DNA from: Salinarimonas sp046292825
GTDB taxonomy: Bacteria; Pseudomonadota; Alphaproteobacteria; Rhizobiales; Beijerinckiaceae
DNA length: 64,000 nucleotides
Direction of reading: 5' to 3'
NCBI RefSeq assembly: GCF_046292825.1
Contig: NZ_JBKBQG010000002.1
Span: 1 to 64,000, forward strand
Shown: piece after piece, positions 63,070 through 64,000 of the stretch
Numbering within the stretch: the first letter of the stretch is position 1
Layout of the letters: every line of letters starts with the position of its first letter
The notes under the pieces: model-generated
Seen by the model: the letters and a program-made list of their open reading frames with translations, nothing else
What the model was told of the DNA's origin: nothing
Databases searched by the model: none
Made by a program: the position numbers and the translations under genes

Positions 63070-64000
63070 ATGCCGCAGCCCAAGACCACCGACGGCCATT
63101 CCAACCTGATCGCCACGCCGGTGCGCAGCCTGATCAAGCGCATTCCGGTGAGCGTGTCCCCCGACCTCTCGATCCTCGAGGCGGCGCGGGTGATGCGCGC
63201 GCAGCGCATCTCGTCGGTGATGCTGATCGAGGGGGATGCGCTCGTGGGTCTCGTCACCGACCGCGACCTGCGCGACCGCGTCGTCGCCGAGCGCCTCGAT
63301 GTCGACCGGCCCGTCTCCGATATCGCCACGCGCGGCGTCATGACGATCGGGATCGAACGCTCGGCCTTTCACGCGCTCCTTCTGATGGCGCGCCACCACA
63401 TCCATCACGTGCCGGTGCTCGACGGCCGGACCGTCGTCGGGATGATCACGAGTTCCGACATCGCCGAGCACGAAAGCGATTCGGCCGTCCTCCTGGGCGG
63501 CGCGATCTTCGAGCAGACGCGGCTCGAGGGCCTCGTGCAGGCGAGCGCGCGGATCAAGACGCTCCAGCAGAGGCTCGCCGCCACCCATACCAGCGCGCAT
63601 GCGACGGGCCACGTCGTGAGCGCCTTGACGGATGCCTTGACGACGCGCCTGCTGCAGCTCGCGGAGGCCGATCTCGGGCCGGCGCCCGTCGAATACGCAT
63701 GGGTCGCCGCCGGCTCGCAGGGGCGCAACGAGCAGACCGCCAAATCCGACCAGGACAATTGTCTGATCCTCTCCGACGCTTACGACGAGGCCCTGCACGG
63801 GGACTATTTCCGCGAGCTCGCATCGCGCGTCTGCGACGGGCTCGCGGCCTGCGGCTACGTCCATTGCCCCGGCGGCATGATGGCCATGACCGACGCCTGG
63901 CGCCAGCCGCTGAGCCGCTGGCGGGTCTATTTCGAGCGCTGGATCGAGATGCCCGAGCCCGAGGCGCTGATGCTGACCGGGGTGTTCCTCGATCTGCGCT
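63070..64000 (+). CDS. CBS-domain / DUF294 nucleotidyltransferase-like signalling protein, 3' end outside the window
   Basis: About 310 residues are visible before the window edge. Residues 20-140 form a CBS pair (VSVSPDLSILEAARVMRAQR and VLDGRTVVGMITSSDIAEH). From about residue 205 the DUF294 nucleotidyltransferase motif GSQGRNEQ...SDQDN appears, with MPEPEALMLTGVFLDLR at the edge. The family includes putative regulators that sense nucleotides; a cyclic-nucleotide domain common in relatives is absent from the N-terminus here. The ATG at 63070 was chosen because the ATG at 63063 opens another frame. It lies 98 bp after the chemoreceptor gene. Confidence 0.87.
   Translation, partial: MPQPKTTDGHSNLIATPVRSLIKRIPVSVSPDLSILEAARVMRAQRISSVMLIEGDALVGLVTDRDLRDRVVAERLDVDRPVSDIATRGVMTIGIERSAFHALLLMARHHIHHVPVLDGRTVVGMITSSDIAEHESDSAVLLGGAIFEQTRLEGLVQASARIKTLQQRLAATHTSAHATGHVVSALTDALTTRLLQLAEADLGPAPVEYAWVAAGSQGRNEQTAKSDQDNCLILSDAYDEALHGDYFRELASRVCDGLAACGYVHCPGGMMAMTDAWRQPLSRWRVYFERWIEMPEPEALMLTGVFLDLR

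Overview
The window reads as chromosomal DNA of a high-GC alphaproteobacterium, most likely of the order Hyphomicrobiales (Rhizobiales). The signs are: ctrA next to the flagellar genes fliI-fliJ with GANTC sites between them; a RegB/RegA (ActS/ActR) redox two-component pair; an Lrp-type regulator divergent from a proline utilisation gene; a TCA operon in the order mdh-sucC-sucD-sucA-sucB-lpd; an intracellular PHB depolymerase; and a BigR-type sulfide detoxification locus. No rRNA, tRNA, CRISPR array, prophage or transposase gene was seen. About 60 protein genes are supported.

Layout. 1-8.7 kb: repeats, an acyl-CoA synthetase, then the leftward envelope/cofactor operon lptF-lptG-lptD-pdxA-rsmA, with surA missing from its usual place. 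8.8-17.7 kb: two small unknown genes, a chemoreceptor, prpE, a GDPD-fold protein whose catalytic residues are replaced, a cold-shock gene followed by two small genes, an exported TAP-type hydrolase and a small unknown. 18-25.4 kb: an SDR, xseA, and an ABC exporter (ATPase, FtsX-type permease, HlyD adaptor). 25.4-26.4 kb: a visibly AT-rich patch with an isochorismatase-like hydrolase, probably acquired. 26.4-29.5 kb: an Lrp regulator, hemN behind an FNR/FixK-type box, a small exported protein and a peroxiredoxin. 29.6-34 kb: fliJ, fliI, ctrA, then a bicarbonate transporter pair sbtA-sbtB. 34-39.6 kb: an exported S10 peptidase, regA, regB, phaZ. 39.9-43.6 kb: putR-putA. 43.7-46.9 kb: the sulfide/persulfide locus (bigR, sulfur transferase, TauE, rhodanese, divergent persulfide dioxygenase). 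47-50.4 kb: a phosphotransferase and glgA. 50.7-61 kb: the TCA operon, carrying two foreign-looking gene pairs: a VapBC-type toxin-antitoxin between sucC and sucD, and a DUF4160/DUF2442 pair between sucB and lpd. 61.3 kb to the end: a chemoreceptor and a CBS/nucleotidyltransferase protein cut by the window edge.

How it fits together. The gene set suggests a metabolically flexible heterotroph that stores PHB and glycogen, uses propionate and proline, senses redox state and low oxygen (RegBA, hemN box), handles sulfide, may import bicarbonate, and is motile with a CtrA-governed cell cycle.

Beyond genes, the window holds a family of about 180-bp intergenic elements. Four copies share one plan: a long outer inverted repeat enclosing two short palindromes. 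There are also a related fifth element, 154-bp tandem repeats at the left edge, tandem hairpins upstream of xseA, and a 29-bp dyad upstream of mdh. All functional statements rest on reading the sequence and on family knowledge; no database search was run.
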